From positions 1-64,000 of the forward strand of contig JAJZYT010000004.1 in NCBI GenBank assembly GCA_021797915.1: a stretch of 64,000 bases of DNA, given 5' to 3'. Shown here piece after piece: positions 62,643-64,000 of the stretch (its first letter is position 1; each line of letters begins with the position of its first letter). The position numbers were made by a program, and so were the translations under genes. The notes below the pieces were generated by a model that did not search any database, was not told where the DNA came from, and saw only the letters and a list, made by a program, of their open reading frames with translations. Source of the DNA: Thermoplasmata archaeon. GTDB taxonomy: Archaea > Thermoplasmatota > Thermoplasmata > Thermoplasmatales > GCA-001856825.

Positions 62643-63587
62643 GTGAAATTCATAGATCTGCATCAGGACATGGGCATAACTTCTCAAAGAGAAGACGTAA
62701 TTTCAGAGACTAAGCAATCGAATCTCGAAGAGATCAAGAAATTCGAGGATGCAATTGTATTTGGAGTCAATTTTCCCCACATCTTCGTGGTCAACGATAG
62801 GGGGGACGAGTTAACCAGACAATATAGAACACCATCGAGGGCATCTGTAGCACTGTGGGATGACTTGATGGAACAACTGAAATTCTACGGATACATCGAG
62901 AGAAAAGGACTTGTAGACCTTGTTCTGAAAAAGGACGATGTGAAGAAGAAAGGTACAAAGATACTTCTCAGTCTTGAAGGAACTGATTGCCTGAAGGATC
63001 CTTTTGATTTGTACCTTCTGAAGGACTTGGGGCTAAGGGCTGTTGGCCTCACCTGGAACTATGATACAAAATTTGCAGCTGCTGCAATGTCCAAGAAGGA
63101 TTATGGGCTGACGGGATCGGGAGAAGAGCTGATAAAGATAGCAAACGAGCAGGGGATTTTGGTAGATGTCGCTCACGGAAGCAGAAACACTATACTAGAT
63201 ACTTGCAGTCTTTCAAAGAAACCAGTCATTTCTTCTCATGGAAATACCAAACACGTATTTGACCACTCTAGAAATCTGGATGATGACTCTCTTGCTGCAA
63301 TATCAAGAACGGGTGGTGTCATCGGCATTACTGCAATCAGAGCGACACTCAGTCAGGAACCGTCAATTGCAGACCTGATTAAGCATATGGAGTACGTAGG
63401 GGACAACTTTGGATGGGATTACGTTGCTCTGGGGACGGACTTCTTAGGGATAGAGAATACTCCAAAGGGGTTCGAAAGTGTTTCAAAAATCAGCGAGCTT
63501 GCAGAGTTGTTAGGTTCTAAAGCACAGAAGGTACTATGGGACAACCCGCTAAGAGTTATTAATCAGGTTCTGCCGTCAAATCTCTAA
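62643..63587 (+). CDS. Membrane dipeptidase (M19 family)
   Basis: 314 residues of the renal-dipeptidase metallohydrolase family. Metal ligands occur in FIDLHQDMG at the N-terminus, the bridging Glu in LSLEGTD, and His residues in ILVDVAHGSR and VISSHGN; a late ALGTDFLGIE supplies the final Asp. It cleaves dipeptides in peptide catabolism. GTG start at 62643. Confidence 0.87.
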   Translation: MKFIDLHQDMGITSQREDVISETKQSNLEEIKKFEDAIVFGVNFPHIFVVNDRGDELTRQYRTPSRASVALWDDLMEQLKFYGYIERKGLVDLVLKKDDVKKKGTKILLSLEGTDCLKDPFDLYLLKDLGLRAVGLTWNYDTKFAAAAMSKKDYGLTGSGEELIKIANEQGILVDVAHGSRNTILDTCSLSKKPVISSHGNTKHVFDHSRNLDDDSLAAISRTGGVIGITAIRATLSQEPSIADLIKHMEYVGDNFGWDYVALGTDFLGIENTPKGFESVSKISELAELLGSKAQKVLWDNPLRVINQVLPSNL

Positions 63588-63623
63588 CCCATCACCTACT
63601 TAGCTGGAGAACGACTGCCAAAT

Positions 63624-63821
63624 TTAGAGCTTGAATCCAGAATCTCTTTGTGCTTCAACCGAAAATTTCATCACTTCTAAATTGCAGCTTGGGTGCGTAG
63701 AGCACCACTCGCTGCAATTCCTAGCAAATTCTCTAGAACTGTAATGCAGGTGGCACTTGTCACATTCATATAGTTCATTTTCCTTCTCCCTCAGGTGTTG
63801 AGTGTTTATAGAATATATGAC
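63624..63821 (-). CDS. Small cysteine-rich zinc-binding protein, start uncertain
   Basis: A minus-strand frame gives YECDKCHLHYSSREFARNCS, then EWCSTHPSCNLEVMKFSVE. This is the layout of a short archaeal zinc protein family with CxxC, WC and SCN motifs. The frame stays open up to the stop of the DUF1805 gene, but no ATG, GTG or TTG occurs before the conserved part; a non-standard start or a sequence error is possible. Function unknown. Confidence 0.5.
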   Translation of the reverse strand, partial: VIYSINTQHLREKENELYECDKCHLHYSSREFARNCSEWCSTHPSCNLEVMKFSVEAQRDSGFKL

Positions 63822-63851
63822 ACTTGACCCCCATCCGTCTAATGCTCTTCT

Positions 63852-64000
63852 TCAGAGGTATTTAAGAATATCCCGCCCCTTCATTCCTTCCTTTATTCCC
63901 ACGTCTCTCGCTTTAGTACTTACTCTCATTACCTCTTTGTTTAGAAGGTCATCAAAGGTGTTCACACCTGAAATGGACGCAGCGATAGCTCCTATCTTGT
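63852..64000 (-). CDS. DUF1805-family protein, partial (N-terminus beyond window)
   Basis: The last 48 codons of a gene entering from the right edge: ISGVNTFDDLLNKEVMRVS, then GIKEGMKGRDILKYL and a TGA. The VxTxxDLL and GxKEGMxGRxxL pattern matches the end of DUF1805 proteins, of unknown function. Confidence 0.6.
   Translation of the reverse strand, partial: KIGAIAASISGVNTFDDLLNKEVMRVSTKARDVGIKEGMKGRDILKYL

Noticed and set aside
1..64000. CRISPR array or multi-gene defence island
   Set aside because: No regularly spaced repeats and no Cas, nuclease-toxin or helicase cluster were seen; the TnpB genes are stand-alone IS605-type elements.

Overview
The window looks like a chromosomal segment of a euryarchaeon of the Thermoplasmata type (Thermoplasmatales or a close relative). 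The information-processing genes are all archaeal: Orc1/Cdc6, PCNA, MCM, PolD large subunit, Rpo7, Spt4, S24e, S27ae, a GPN-loop GTPase and an intron-containing tRNA-Tyr. A thermopsin-type secreted acid protease, a proton-pumping pyrophosphatase, TrmB regulation and a thiamine ABC operon behind a TPP riboswitch all point to a heterotrophic acidophile of this group. Many genes seem to be leaderless, with a TATA-like box 25-35 bases upstream of the start and GTG or TTG starts common.

Layout. 1-1400: intact TnpB element (E1). 1437-9770: threonine synthase-like enzyme, TrmJ, FolC, Cdc6, UPF0200 kinase-like protein, GMP synthase glutaminase, TrmB regulator, TtuA/Ncs6 and two conserved proteins. 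9990-15873: MFS transporter, a decayed HIT-family gene, TIM-barrel endonuclease IV-like protein, MsrA/MsrB, an intact HIT protein and fumarase. 15982-17689: an rpo7-spt4-DUF359 kinase-rps24e-rps27ae operon, followed by a second TnpB element (E2). 19127-25460: PCNA, two GT2 glycosyltransferases, PGI/PMI, roadblock protein, PHP phosphoesterase and MetRS. 25533-31747: a minus-strand rnhB-polD2-GPN-ftsZ-membrane protein cluster. 31773-35366: thiamine ABC transporter with TPP riboswitch. 35827-39483: IMP dehydrogenase and thermopsin. 39571-41447: a scar made of a frameshifted TnpB element (E3) and a truncated ISL3-type transposase. 41640-46763: ClC channel, tRNA-Tyr, SepF and H+-PPase. 46760-50885: MCM, DUF424 and dihydropteroate synthase, plus a membrane protein. 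51044-63587: tRNA-Gly, TrpB2, Amt, an orphan adenine methylase with a Dcd-like protein, a galactokinase-like protein lacking kinase motifs, phosphohexomutase, sHSP, ABC1 kinase, PurA, PUA protein and a dipeptidase. The right edge holds a small zinc protein and a partial DUF1805 protein.

Functional links. FtsZ and SepF form the division pair. PolD, PCNA, MCM, Cdc6 and RNase HII are replication parts. GuaB, the GuaA glutaminase and PurA cover AMP and GMP synthesis. FolC and FolP indicate folate-type pterin synthesis. PGI/PMI, phosphohexomutase and the GT2 enzymes feed surface glycans. The mobile fraction is IS200/IS605-type TnpB without TnpA. Each of the three elements keeps related terminal hairpins at both ends, and these are the most structured non-coding signals here. 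I saw no CRISPR array, prophage or clear multi-gene defence system. The best candidates for something undescribed are the motif-less galactokinase relative at 56304-57368, the Dcd-like protein lacking the usual catalytic glutamate at 55832-56269, and the TnpB end/guide-RNA structures.
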